A stretch of DNA of 64,000 nucleotides, taken from contig RSEH01000011.1 of the NCBI GenBank assembly GCA_006503475.1, positions 124,001-188,000 of the forward strand. Direction: 5' to 3'. Below are positions 9,064 to 18,214 of this stretch, piece by piece; the first letter of the stretch is position 1, and the number at the start of each line of letters is the position of its first letter. The notes beneath the pieces are model-generated. The model searched no databases. It saw only the letters and a program-made list of their open reading frames with translations, and was not told the origin of the DNA. The translations under genes were made by a program, and so were the position numbers. Source of the stretch: Stentor roeselii. Taxonomy: Eukaryota > Ciliophora > Heterotrichea > Heterotrichida > Stentoridae.

Positions 9064-10146
9064 ATGCCTGTAGAAGAAATACTAAATGAAATTTACTCCT
9101 TATTACCAGAAACCGAGACCATTCTCTCATCAGCCTTCGTAAAACTTTACACAAGTGACCAAAAGTCCAAAAGATGGATCGATTCAAGACTCTCAGGTAT
9201 TCTTCTTCTCATAATAAACCGTGGTCTTTCCGCCGTACTTCTTCGTTTATATGACTTATCAAAGCTAGAAATGACATTCGAAACAGAACTTTACTACAAC
9301 TTCAGCAAGACTTACACAAGCCTTTCCGACCTTTTTCATTATTTTTTAATTCCAGGAGGTCAAGTGGGTTTGAGTTTCGCCCGATACGAGCAAAGCAAAG
9401 ATTTCCAAAACAAAATAAATATTTACTCTCCCCAAGAAAAGCTTTTAAAGCCCATATCAAAAGTAGAATCAATTCAAAACACGAAATGGATCCATTCATT
9501 CAAGTCAGCTCTATCCTTAAAAAAAGCTGATAAAAGTAAAGCGAAAATTGAAATCAGCAAGCCTTACGCTGTTCAGCTTGTCAGTCGGGTGGATTGGGAC
9601 AAAGAAAAAGACGATTTTATTTTAGACTCTTTGCCTTTGGAACTCAGGAAAATCTTTACTTTTAACATGGAACTTAAAGGAAGTCATGAAAGGTTTTCAG
9701 TCAGGTCGCCTGGTGACCCTTCGGAACATTCTTCTGTTGTTCATCGAAATACTTTTAATCAAAGTTCAAGGAATTCAAAAGAAGTGGAAAGTCCTCCGAG
9801 ACGAAAAATGAAAATTAAGGTTTATAAGGCTAGCCCTGAAAGATCTGTTGATAAAAAAAATACAAAAAATTTTGAATTAAGAGAAAAAGTTGTTGAAAAT
9901 AAAGAGACTAAGAAAAGTGAAGGATTTAGTGAGAGGAGTGATGAGAAAGAGGTGAAAAAGTTTAGGATTAAGTCTGCTGAACCTAATAGAAAGGAGGAGA
10001 ACTTGAAAAAATCAGAAAAACAGAAATCTTATGCACAGCTTTATAGAGATTTGCTGAAACAAGGTGTTGCTAATCGGCATCGAAATATGAACTTGTATGG
10101 AAACTCTGAGTTTTCATCTGAGTCTAGTCTTTCAAGTAAAAAATGA
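9064..10146 (+). CDS. WH1/EVH1-domain protein, WASP-like N-terminus
   Basis: 360 residues. Residues about 1-135 fit a WASP-type WH1 domain: 'LLLIINRGLSAVLLRLYDLS', then 'FETELYYNFSKTYTSLSDLFHYF', then 'GGQVGLSFARYEQSKDFQNKI', matching the WASP pattern FxxELYxNFxY...FHxF...QVxLxFAxxEEAKxFxxxV. The rest is low-complexity, basic and Ser/Lys/Glu-rich ('PPRRKMKIKVYKASPERS'), ending in 'YAQLYRDLLKQGVANRHRN' and a Ser-rich tail. I see no WH2, proline-rich or acidic VCA module, so Arp2/3 activation is not supported. WH1 domains usually bind proline-rich or WIP-type ligands. The family call rests on pattern recognition. Confidence 0.6.
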   Translation: MPVEEILNEIYSLLPETETILSSAFVKLYTSDQKSKRWIDSRLSGILLLIINRGLSAVLLRLYDLSKLEMTFETELYYNFSKTYTSLSDLFHYFLIPGGQVGLSFARYEQSKDFQNKINIYSPQEKLLKPISKVESIQNTKWIHSFKSALSLKKADKSKAKIEISKPYAVQLVSRVDWDKEKDDFILDSLPLELRKIFTFNMELKGSHERFSVRSPGDPSEHSSVVHRNTFNQSSRNSKEVESPPRRKMKIKVYKASPERSVDKKNTKNFELREKVVENKETKKSEGFSERSDEKEVKKFRIKSAEPNRKEENLKKSEKQKSYAQLYRDLLKQGVANRHRNMNLYGNSEFSSESSLSSKK

Positions 10147-10198
10147 AGAAGATTTACTGTGAATCAATTCAACAATATCATAAAAATAATATTAACAT

Positions 10199-11236
10199 TC
10201 AAATATCGTCTTGGCTCATGCTTTGAAAAGGATTCCGATTCAACAATGACGCAATTTCAACTGAATTTATAAGCCGATCAATCAAAATAGCTCTCTCTTC
10301 AGAACCTGAAGCAGGTCTAGGTCTCTGAGCAAGCATATCACGAATTTCCTCAACAATCCTCCTAACATTATTTTCCATTTCAGTCCTATCTTCCATTTCA
10401 AAGGCAAAAGCATTTCTGATACTTTTCAAGTTTTTTCTTTCAATTTCAAGTTGTTTCCTAAGCCTGGCAACGACATTTTCATATCTTTCAGTTTTATCCT
10501 CAGTGTTTTCATAGTGAATCATTGAATTTGCAGTTTTCGGGATTTTACAGTCTTCAGATTGAGGTTTATCCAAAGGTTTGAGTCTTCTTTTTGCATAATA
10601 ATAACTTTGAATAAGTTCCTGGTACTCAAAATCTTTCCTTTTAATCATCTCTTCCAGTCTTTTATTTTCTTCTTCAAGTAATTGGTTCTTTTTTTCAATT
10701 AAAATCGAAGATTCTCTTAAATTTTCCAAATCTTTCGCTACTTTTTTTTCAGTATTTTCCATTGAGCTTAGTTCCATTATTCTTTTTTTCTTCCGGTCTT
10801 CAATTTCGTTGCAGATTTTTGCAAGTTTTAAGTCGAATCTTTTGACAGTATCTTTTTCTGTGTCTCTTATTTGTTTATCGATTTCTAACTTGAAGTCGTT
10901 TATGGCGAATAAAACTTTTTGGTGTAAATTTTCAGCTTCTTCGATGTGTCTGTTGATTGTTTCTGCTGTTGGAGTAGGATGAAGTCTGTAGTGAGTTATT
11001 TGCTCTCTTAAGCTTTTTATTTGTTTCTGGTACTCATCCATTTTCGTGGTACATGACAATTCAGATTTCGTGATGCTTTCTTCAATCAAAAAAGTTTTAT
11101 GTTTTTCTAAATTAAGCATTTCTTGAGTTTCTTTAATTTTCGAGCTATCCTGTGAAACAATAACACTTCTTCTTTTATTGCTCTCTTTGGACTCCAGAGT
11201 TCTTTTTCGTATGAAAAGTGCATTGACATAAGACAT
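10199..11236 (-). CDS. Coiled-coil protein of unknown function
   Basis: 345 residues, almost entirely heptad-rich from about residue 35 to 310, with Lys/Glu clusters. A conserved-looking segment 'LEIERKNLKSIRNAFAFEM' is followed by 'RTEMENNVRRIVEEIRDML', a style seen in ciliary and basal-body coiled-coil proteins, but I cannot name a family. It ends in TGA. It starts 17 nt downstream of the MORN gene's stop on the same strand, and its 3' end is 52 nt from the convergent WH1 gene. The start is an ATG with 'tcaaaatg' context. Confidence 0.7.
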   Translation of the reverse strand: MSYVNALFIRKRTLESKESNKRRSVIVSQDSSKIKETQEMLNLEKHKTFLIEESITKSELSCTTKMDEYQKQIKSLREQITHYRLHPTPTAETINRHIEEAENLHQKVLFAINDFKLEIDKQIRDTEKDTVKRFDLKLAKICNEIEDRKKKRIMELSSMENTEKKVAKDLENLRESSILIEKKNQLLEEENKRLEEMIKRKDFEYQELIQSYYYAKRRLKPLDKPQSEDCKIPKTANSMIHYENTEDKTERYENVVARLRKQLEIERKNLKSIRNAFAFEMEDRTEMENNVRRIVEEIRDMLAQRPRPASGSEERAILIDRLINSVEIASLLNRNPFQSMSQDDI

Positions 11237-11253
11237 TTTGATTATTAATACAG

Positions 11254-12153
11254 TTATTTTACCCGAACACCATTGTTATAAATGACTTCATCAGTTGTTC
11301 CGTCACATTCAACTACTTTAAAATTTCCATGTTGCCTGTTATTAATCCAGTTTCCAATATACTTCTTTCCAGATCGATTCCTTAAAATTCCGAATCCCTG
11401 TCTCATATCAAAGCAAAATTCTCCTTCATAAGACTTTCCATTAGGCCAAGTGAGTTTTCCAAATCCATTCATTTGTGAGTCTTTCCATTCTCCATCATAT
11501 ACCTTCCCATCAGGCCACGTAAAAAGTCCATTTCCACAAATTTTATTCTTGACGAAATCCCCTTCAAACATTGACCCATCCCTATAAAAAAGTAGTCCTT
11601 TTCCATACTTTTCCCCTTCATGATAGTCTCCACGATAGACAGTTCCATCTTTCCAAGTTTCCACTCCGAAGCCATGTTGTTTGTTTCCTTTCCAAAACCC
11701 TTTGAAAGTACCTCCGGCCATGTCTTGATACTCTCCATATCCAGAAATCAGCCCGTTTTTCCAAAACCCTTCAAAAATTGAAACGTTTTTAATGATCAGC
11801 TGGCCGAGACCCCAGGGTTTGTCGTTTTTCCAGAAGCCTTTGTAAGTCATGTCGCCTGGAGACGTTTGGAAGCCGAGACCAGTTCTTTTGTTGTTGAGGA
11901 CCTGGCCTGAGTAAATCGAGCCTTCTACGATTAAGGAAGGTTCCCATTTCAATGAAGGACTTGGCTTTAAAACTGTATTCAAAACCCAAAAGAATGGTTT
12001 TTGGTCTTGGAAGTATTCTGATGCTATTTGCATTTGTTTTAAGATTATGTATCTTCGTGAAAGACGGTGTAAAAAACTACCTTTTCGCTTTTCTTGTTTT
12101 GAATTTTCACTTAAGTAGCAGCTGCATGAGTCTAAAATACCTGCATTTCCCAT
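11254..12153 (-). CDS. MORN-repeat protein
   Basis: 299 residues. About nine MORN repeats (YxGxwxxxxxxGxGxx) run from residue about 80 to 285, for example 'YKGFWKNDKPWGLGQL', 'FKGFWKGNKQHGFGVE' and 'YDGEWKDSQMNGFGKL'. The N-terminus 'MGNAGILDSCSCY' has Gly2 and nearby Cys residues, so N-myristoylation plus palmitoylation is possible, though residue 6 is Ile instead of the preferred Ser/Thr. An IQ-like or basic helix follows ('LHRLSRRYIILKQMQIA'). MORN proteins often sit at membranes, the cell cortex or cilia. The start codon is only 7 nt from the divergent WD40 gene's ATG; an internal Met at about residue 41 is a weaker alternative. Confidence 0.85.
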   Translation of the reverse strand: MGNAGILDSCSCYLSENSKQEKRKGSFLHRLSRRYIILKQMQIASEYFQDQKPFFWVLNTVLKPSPSLKWEPSLIVEGSIYSGQVLNNKRTGLGFQTSPGDMTYKGFWKNDKPWGLGQLIIKNVSIFEGFWKNGLISGYGEYQDMAGGTFKGFWKGNKQHGFGVETWKDGTVYRGDYHEGEKYGKGLLFYRDGSMFEGDFVKNKICGNGLFTWPDGKVYDGEWKDSQMNGFGKLTWPNGKSYEGEFCFDMRQGFGILRNRSGKKYIGNWINNRQHGNFKVVECDGTTDEVIYNNGVRVK

Positions 12154-12160
12154 TTGTAAT
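12154..12160. promoter_or_regulatory. 7-nt spacer between two divergent start codons
   Basis: The plus strand reads CAT-TTGTAAT-ATG, so the MORN gene (minus) and the WD40 gene (plus) have start codons only 7 nt apart. Promoter elements for each gene must lie in the other's coding region, or at least one transcript begins at or inside the annotated start. Confidence 0.5.
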
Positions 12161-13765
12161 ATGGAATTGAAATGCTTTGTGAACGGCTGTGAGGATCAAG
12201 TGAGGATCATGTGGGAGTTGAATAAAAAATTGACTTTTTCATGTAATCAACATAAAATCGATGACTCGCTGTCAATGGTTCTCTCTCAGAAGTTCGATCC
12301 TTTGAAAGTACCAAGTTCTTCGAGTCGATTTTCTAATAAAATCGTTTTGGTTCTGATACTTGTGACAGTTGCACTGATGAGTTTGACAATCACTCGATTT
12401 TTAATTCAACAAAATCAGTACTTTACCCAGATCACCAAAGAAATCGAGACCTTGAAAATGCAGACTGACTTAAACTACAAATTTTACTTAGAAATTCAGT
12501 CAGTGAAAGATCTCCTTGAAAACTCCGACATCGATTTCGACAAGAAAAAAACTCCAGAGTCTTCAAAAGTCAGTCAAATATTCACTCAGCGACAATTTTC
12601 TCAAAAACTCGGAAAACAAGAAACAATAAAAGCTCTTCTCACCAAAGACCTATCCTTAACAAAGAAGATAAATTTGATTACCCAGAACTTAGGAATATTG
12701 TTATTCGATCAAGAGTCAGAAGTCTTAAGCATTGCCCATTTACCTGAAAGTCCTAATGTTTTATTCGGGTTGATGAATGGAGTGCTTGTAGAGTTGAACT
12801 TATTCACTCACACACAAGAAATGTTCAATGTGGGCAAGTCGAGGATCTACGGAATCACTGCGACAAGTGAGAACTCTTTAGTCTACCTGACAGGCGACAC
12901 ACAAATCAACGTTTTCAGTCCATCAATGAAAAAAGTGATAAAGTCAGTGACTGGCCATTCGCATTGGATTCTCTCGACGACGATATCAGCAGATGAAAAG
13001 TTTTTAGTCACAGGATCATGTGACAGGTTCATTAAAATATGGGACCAGTTTAAGATTAAGGAACTGGCTTCTCTGTCTGGACATAGTCATGATATCTGGG
13101 CATTGACAGTGAGTGATTGTAATAGTTACCTGGTGTCAGGAGCTGAAGATAAGCAGGTGATTTTATGGGATCTTCACAGTAAAACAGTTATTCACAAGTT
13201 TACAGGTCACACAGCTGCAGTTTACTCCGTCCAAATCACCAAAGACCTGCAACAAATCGTCTCAGGTGGAGGTGACGGTTCAATCCGAGTATGGGATATA
13301 AATCTAAAGCAACAGATCCACTCATTCGAGCACGCAGGTCTAGTACGCAGCATTCTATTACTAGAAAACGACAAAACCTTACTAACAATCTCAGGAAAAA
13401 CCCTAAAAGTCTGGGACTTCCACCAAAGACATCAAATCATCCAATTGAACCACACAGCGAACCTGATCAGTTTAAAAGTAACTCAAAACTTAAAATACGC
13501 CATCACTGGAGACGTCTTAAGCAGGGTCTGGGTCTGGGACCTGAACTCGAAACATCTTTTATGGGTCTTCGGAGGAGCCAAAGCAAACATCAGATGGGCG
13601 GTGGTGTCAAAAGACTCCAAATTTTTAGCTATCGGCGAAATTGGACTTGTCAGGCTTTGGAGCCTTGATCATGAAAAACAGATTCAAACGATTGTTGGAA
13701 AAGAAGGAATTGGAACGTGGGGAGAACTTTTTGATATTGAAAGATTTTTAGAGGTTTTAAGTTAG
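12161..13765 (+). CDS. Membrane-anchored WD40-repeat protein with Cys-rich N-terminus
   Basis: 534 residues. The N-terminus 'MELKCFVNGCEDQ...FSCNQHK' resembles the Cys/His knuckle of the two B-box/kelch proteins at 31.6 and 33.2 kb, but lacks their middle CxxC. A single hydrophobic helix at about 62-84 ('IVLVLILVTVALMSLTI') precedes a short coiled coil. WD40 repeats fill residues about 195-525 ('GHSHWILSTTISADEKFLVTG', 'GHTAAVYSVQITKDLQQIVSG', 'IRVWDI'). A WD40 propeller after a transmembrane helix is unusual; topology cannot be read from sequence. The ATG is supported by the shared N-terminal motif. The convergent neighbour's stop is 4 nt away. Confidence 0.8.
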   Translation: MELKCFVNGCEDQVRIMWELNKKLTFSCNQHKIDDSLSMVLSQKFDPLKVPSSSSRFSNKIVLVLILVTVALMSLTITRFLIQQNQYFTQITKEIETLKMQTDLNYKFYLEIQSVKDLLENSDIDFDKKKTPESSKVSQIFTQRQFSQKLGKQETIKALLTKDLSLTKKINLITQNLGILLFDQESEVLSIAHLPESPNVLFGLMNGVLVELNLFTHTQEMFNVGKSRIYGITATSENSLVYLTGDTQINVFSPSMKKVIKSVTGHSHWILSTTISADEKFLVTGSCDRFIKIWDQFKIKELASLSGHSHDIWALTVSDCNSYLVSGAEDKQVILWDLHSKTVIHKFTGHTAAVYSVQITKDLQQIVSGGGDGSIRVWDINLKQQIHSFEHAGLVRSILLLENDKTLLTISGKTLKVWDFHQRHQIIQLNHTANLISLKVTQNLKYAITGDVLSRVWVWDLNSKHLLWVFGGAKANIRWAVVSKDSKFLAIGEIGLVRLWSLDHEKQIQTIVGKEGIGTWGELFDIERFLEVLS

Positions 13766-13769
13766 TTAA

Positions 13770-14090
13770 TCATTTTTCTTGAGAATTTTCATAGATTTTT
13801 AGGATTTCTTCTAAGGAATAGACCAGGTATTTCGCTGGCTTCTTTGCTTTTATTGGCTTTTTTAAGGTGTTGTTTAGTGAACTTGACATTGAGCTTTTTA
13901 AGGCCTGTAGACAACCTTTGGGCTTTAAGAGTCGGGAAGTGCTTGATAAGGGAGTCCGTGGACTTGCTTGAGATGTAAGGCTTTGTCGAGGGATGCTCAA
14001 AGAGTTCAGCTCAGATTTTGTCGGAATTGAAATGATCGGTCTTATCCGGTTTATGGGAGAAATCGATGAGAAACTAGGAAGGTTATCCAT
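13770..14090 (-). CDS. Small Ser/Pro-rich basic protein, unknown
   Basis: 106 residues. The first 60 are rich in Ser, Pro and Ile ('SPINRIRPIISIPTKSE'); the C-terminal 45 are basic and end in a likely helix ('KYLVYSLEEILKIYENSQEK'). It fills the space between the WD40 gene (stop codons 4 nt apart, convergent) and the NDR kinase (180 nt between divergent starts). ATG start, TGA stop. No family recognised. Support is its fit into the gene-packing pattern and non-random composition; a spurious ORF is possible. Confidence 0.5.
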   Translation of the reverse strand: MDNLPSFSSISPINRIRPIISIPTKSELNSLSIPRQSLTSQASPRTPLSSTSRLLKPKGCLQALKSSMSSSLNNTLKKPIKAKKPAKYLVYSLEEILKIYENSQEK

Positions 14091-14270
14091 TAATCACTTA
14101 TTCTATTTAATGAAGAAAAGTGGATTTCATTTAAAAATCTAAATAAAGACTAACCCATCATTCTTTAAAAAAATCAGTCAAATTCCACCTTTTCCTAATT
14201 TCACATCTTTTCCACTCATTCTTCCCATTCCGCATTTTATTCTTAACGTCCCATTTAAAGATCCTTATAA

Positions 14271-15695
14271 ATGGCAACCCCAGTATCCCCTAAAAACGCG
14301 GCAGATCAAATAACTCCTTCATCATCAACACTAGAAAAAGCTCAATACGCGAAACAGGTGATCGAAATGAAATATTCCAAAAAGAAACGCGATGATCAAA
14401 GCAAAGTTGAAGAATGGGCTCTGATCGACCAGAAGATGGACGAGCTTCGCATGTCCCATAACGAAAAAAAGTTAATGAAAGAAGAAATCCTTCATCAAGA
14501 AGCTCTTTCATTGCGAAAAAGTCGAAAAGAAACAAAAATCTTCGATTTTCAACCTGAAGCCATAATCGGTCGAGGAGCTTTCGGAGAAGTGCGAGTAGTT
14601 CGTGATAAAAGAACAGGACAGATCTTCGCATTGAAAAAGTTAAACAAGTCAGAAACAATAAGAAAAAACCAGGTTCATCACGTGAAATCTGAAAGGAACG
14701 TTCTGGCCTTGGCTGAAAATCCTTGGGTGGTCGACTTGAAATCAACTTTTCAAGACGAGAAGTTCTTATATCTGGTCATGGAGTACCTCCCCGGTGGTGA
14801 CCTGATGAATATCTTAATAAAGCGAGATGTTCTCCCTGAAGCTGAAGCCAGGTTCTACATGGCTGAATGTATTCTCGCTGTTGAGTCAGTCCATAGGTTG
14901 AACTATATTCACCGTGACTTGAAACCTGATAATATTTTAATTGATTACAATGGACATGTCAAGCTCGCTGACTTCGGACTATGCAAAAGTACTGAGATTT
15001 ACTTGGATAATCCTTATGAAAACTTAACGAAACTTGAAGAAGCCAGGACTGAAAAAACTGGACCTTATCAAAGGTCGAGAAAATTGGCTTATTCCACTGT
15101 TGGAACTCCTGATTATATCGCACCTGAAGTCTTTGGAAGAGTCGGCTATGATGAAAAAGTTGACTGGTGGAGTCTTGGAGTTATTTTCTTTGAAATGGTC
15201 GTTGGATATCCACCATTTTATGCAGATGAACCGAAAGTCACTTGTCAGAAAATATTGAATTGGAGAAAAACTTTCAGGGTGCCGAAAGATGCGAACTTGT
15301 CACCTGCTGCGATTGACTTGATAGAAAAATTGGTTTGTAATAAGGAGAATCGACTTGGAGCTAATGGACCTGAAGAAATCAAAGCCCACCCGTTTTTTGC
15401 TGGGGTTGATTGGAATGGAATTCGGAAGGGGTCTGCGCCTTGGATTCCTGAACTTGATAGTGATGTTGATACTCGTCATTTTGATAAGTTTGAAGAAATT
15501 GAACCGTTTTACCCACCGGATCCTATCAAAAGTAATAGAAAGAAGAGGAAGGATGGGGAGTTTATTGGGTTTACTTATAAGAGGGAAAATAGCCAAAGGA
15601 CTAGTCTCATTTCAGCCTTTGAAAATCTTGAGAATTGCAATCCTACACGGTTTAGTTTGAACCCTTTTGAATTAAATGAGGCGGATAGTGCTTAG
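14271..15695 (+). CDS. NDR/LATS-family Ser/Thr kinase
   Basis: 474 residues. The N-terminal basic helical region (about 25-90, 'QYAKQVIEMKYSKKKRDDQ') matches the MOB-binding part of NDR kinases. The kinase domain follows: GRGAFGEV glycine loop (about 101), ALKKLNK lysine, HRDLKPDN catalytic loop, DFG in 'LADFGLCKS'. An NDR-type insert of about 40 residues separates this from 'YSTVGTPDYIAPEVF', which keeps the activation Ser. The C-terminal hydrophobic motif is 'GEFIGFTYKRE', matching NDR 'FxxYTYKR'. NDR kinases act with MOB in cell polarity, division and morphogenesis. It starts at 'ttataaATG'. No intron seen. Confidence 0.93.
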   Translation: MATPVSPKNAADQITPSSSTLEKAQYAKQVIEMKYSKKKRDDQSKVEEWALIDQKMDELRMSHNEKKLMKEEILHQEALSLRKSRKETKIFDFQPEAIIGRGAFGEVRVVRDKRTGQIFALKKLNKSETIRKNQVHHVKSERNVLALAENPWVVDLKSTFQDEKFLYLVMEYLPGGDLMNILIKRDVLPEAEARFYMAECILAVESVHRLNYIHRDLKPDNILIDYNGHVKLADFGLCKSTEIYLDNPYENLTKLEEARTEKTGPYQRSRKLAYSTVGTPDYIAPEVFGRVGYDEKVDWWSLGVIFFEMVVGYPPFYADEPKVTCQKILNWRKTFRVPKDANLSPAAIDLIEKLVCNKENRLGANGPEEIKAHPFFAGVDWNGIRKGSAPWIPELDSDVDTRHFDKFEEIEPFYPPDPIKSNRKKRKDGEFIGFTYKRENSQRTSLISAFENLENCNPTRFSLNPFELNEADSA

Positions 15696-15947
15696 AATAT
15701 AAATAGTTATATTTTTGGGTATTTTGCAAGGTTGATAATGATTAAATAATAATTATTGGTGATTTTTGTATGGATGACTTTAAGGTTTATTACAAATATA
15801 GTAAAAATTAATCGTATAAGATTTATATATTGAGGATTCTTGCGTAGTATTAAATTTAGATTTGAAGATAGAGATATGAATAGATCTAATTTAAGATATT
15901 CTGGATTATTCATTAATCCTCAGATTCATTATTTTTATCAATCTAGT

Positions 15948-17252
15948 CTACTTCTTCTGCACCCGATGTAACTCAATCCCAAATTTCCCTTCATCTTCAT
16001 GTGAGATTTCATGATCCTCATCTCTAAGTTCCTGAGTATCAGCAAGTAACTTCGAGTTAGTATTAACCCTCCAAACCACAATCAAGCTAGTAACCAAAAA
16101 GAAGAAAATCAAATCCCAAACGGCGAAATACAAGCAATTAACCCACCAAATACTTCTCTTCAAAAAGAACCTCGCAATAATCTCAACAATTCCCCAAACA
16201 AGGCTGCAAAGTCCTCCAATTCCCAAAACCACTGCAAACTGCTTTAAAAGTTTGAGTTTATATTCTTGTTTATAAAACTTGAGCCTAAAGACCGTTTTCG
16301 AAAACCAGGAAAAAATGTAGTAAAAAACAACAGTGTTTAAAGTAATCAAAGGAAGACTGAGCAAAACCAAATAAAACAACTCAGGATGTTGCATCATCTT
16401 CAACGGGATCTGGTAGCTTAAATCAAAGACAAAGTAAAAAGTCCCTAAAATATAAAGGCCTTTATTTGAAACATCTCCTGAAATTTGAATGATGCCGACA
16501 CCGCGACTGGCTGCCATGAGAAGAACTCTTCCAAGGGCGTCTTTGAAAGACTTGATCACTATCGCAGTCATCTGGCTTGTAATGTTTTGAAAGCCTGTCG
16601 AGTTCAGAGAAAGCCAGGAGCTTAAGTCGAAGAAGTTCTCCAAGATGCAAAGGACTAGAATGCAAGGAATCCAAATGCGCTGGATGGAAATTGAATTAGA
16701 ATAAAACATGCAAAGGCGACATGTCCAAGTAAGAAGAAGTAGTAAGTAAGAAATTGTGGCTAAAAAGTAAAACTATTTAAAAATCACTGGAATCAATGGA
16801 AGAAGGTCTGCTGAAACGTAACCGTATGGGTTCAGACTTCTTACTTCTGCATTTAGTTGAATCGAACTATCACTGCAGATTATTAACAAGATGTAAAATG
16901 TGTCAGTTTTTTCTATTGCGAACTCGAATTCTCCAGAAGATAATGGCTCTCGGTTCGGGAGAAAGCTTTTAAGTATCTCGCAGCGAAATGAAGATTTCGA
17001 CATATTTCCAATTTTTTCATATTCAGAAGAATCCGCAATGATAATAAACCCATCAATATCAAGTCCTTTCCCTGAATAATTCTTACATTTGATTTCAATG
17101 GTTGAGTTATATTTTCCATAAGTATCTCCTGTTGTGTACATCGGTGATTTCACCAATTCAGTGAGCGATGGTCCTTTGAATAGTTTATCGATTTTTACTA
17201 TGGATGACTCTGTCAAGGTCATGAGAAAGACAAGTCCTGCCATGATGATCAT
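15948..17252 (-). CDS. TMEM87/GOST-family seven-transmembrane protein (one 15-nt intron)
   Basis: CDS is complement(join(15948..16772,16788..17252)), 429 residues. Exon 1 carries a signal peptide ('MIIMAGLVFLMTLTESS') and a lumenal domain ending 'SLNPYGYVSADLLPLIP'. Exon 2 resumes 'FYFLATISYLLLLLTW' and has about seven hydrophobic helices. Blocks such as 'SISIQRIWIP', 'LENFFDLSSWLSLNSTG' and 'LLMAASRGVGII' line up with TMEM87 rather than GPR107. Family members are Golgi or plasma-membrane proteins with a GOLD-like domain, linked to trafficking and mechanosensing. Unspliced, the gene would stop at an in-frame TAG that is the intron's last three bases. The first ATG at 17252 is used; the TTG at 17261 is not needed. 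It starts 20 nt after the AP-endonuclease stop. Confidence 0.82.
16773..16787 (-). other. 15-nt intron in TMEM87-like gene
   Basis: Sense sequence gtgatttttaaatag, phase 0, A at position 10. Removal joins 'PLIP' to 'FYFL', restoring the family's continuous motif; the retained intron ends in an in-frame TAG. Confidence 0.9.
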
Positions 17253-17272
17253 TTTTATCAAAAAGGAAAAGA

Positions 17273-18214
17273 TTAGTCTTTAGATTTGGAAAGGGATTGG
17301 ACTGTTCTAAGCTTCAACTCAATTGGATGATGATCGCTTCCCATCACGTTGTCGTGAATTAAACTGTCAACAAGTCGGGGACGGAGAGACTCGGATAAAA
17401 CCGCCATGTCAATTCGCCAGCCTTCATTGTTTGATCGCGATTTTTTACTTATCGCTGAGTACCAGGAATACTTTACTTCTGAAGGGTATAGTGCACGGAA
17501 ACTGTCGAAATAACCGGATTCGAGAGTTGAATGAAAACTTTTACGCTCTTCTGGAGTTGCTCCTGCATGTTTTTCGTTACCTTTCAGACGAAAGATGTCG
17601 ATGTCTTGGTTTATCACGTTTAGGTCACCGACCCAAACAACTGGCTTTCCCCTACTTTCAAGATCCTTCAAAAACCTCCTCAAGTCCGGGTCCCATTCAT
17701 TAAGTCGATATCCAAATCGTTCCTTCCCGGAGTTAGGGACATAAGTACAAACCAGAAAAAACGAGTCAAACTCAGCAACAGTGACCCTTCCCTCAAGAGG
17801 ATGTCCCCGAAGCCCTTCACTCCATGCAACAGGTTCAACCTTAGAAAGAATAGCAGTTCCAGAGTACCCAAGTTTTTCATGACTGCAGCTCCAGAACTGA
17901 AAAGGAAACTGTTTGAAGTGATTTTTGACTTCTTTGATATGAACATCTTGAATTTTAGTCTCATTGAAACAAAGGACGTCGATATTTTCCTGACTTGTAA
18001 ATTCAAGAAACCCGGGTTTTTTGATGCAAGCTCGGATACCATTGACATTCCAGCAGACTATCGAAACGACTTCCTTTGAAAACTCGCCTTTTCCTGCTGC
18101 TGAGCCGTTGCTGGGCGTTAAAGTCATTTGTTTTACTTTTTTCGTTGTGGAGGACTCGTCGTTTTTCCTTTTTAGACCTTTTGACATTTTTCGAGTCAAT
18201 ACTGAACGAATCAT
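17273..18214 (-). CDS. AP endonuclease (APE1/exonuclease III family)
   Basis: 313 residues. Catalytic motifs of the Mg-dependent ExoIII/APE1 fold are present: 'CWNVNGIRA' (Asn), 'LCFNETKIQ' (Glu metal ligand), 'YSGTAILSK', 'CTYVPNSG' (Tyr), 'WVGDLNVIN' (Asp/Asn), 'WRIDMAVLS' (Asp) and the terminal 'GSDHHPIEL' (Asp-His). It cleaves abasic sites in base excision repair. The N-terminal 50 residues are basic: 'MIRSVLTRKMSK' could be a mitochondrial signal, while 'GLKRKNDESSTTKKVK' looks like a nuclear signal, so a second ATG at residue 10 might give a nuclear form. It is divergent from the WDR47-like gene by 51 nt. Confidence 0.93.
   Translation of the reverse strand: MIRSVLTRKMSKGLKRKNDESSTTKKVKQMTLTPSNGSAAGKGEFSKEVVSIVCWNVNGIRACIKKPGFLEFTSQENIDVLCFNETKIQDVHIKEVKNHFKQFPFQFWSCSHEKLGYSGTAILSKVEPVAWSEGLRGHPLEGRVTVAEFDSFFLVCTYVPNSGKERFGYRLNEWDPDLRRFLKDLESRGKPVVWVGDLNVINQDIDIFRLKGNEKHAGATPEERKSFHSTLESGYFDSFRALYPSEVKYSWYSAISKKSRSNNEGWRIDMAVLSESLRPRLVDSLIHDNVMGSDHHPIELKLRTVQSLSKSKD

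Noticed and set aside
12868-12885. Intron-like 15-mer gtgagaactctttag in the WD40 gene
   Set aside because: Position 10 is C, and removing it would break a normal WD40 strand spacing.
15948-15962. Minus-strand gtgcagaagaagtag at the end of the TMEM87-like gene
   Set aside because: Ends in the stop TAG and has A10, but is purine-rich, and the downstream frame gives only about 13 AT-rich codons; the TAG is taken as the real stop.
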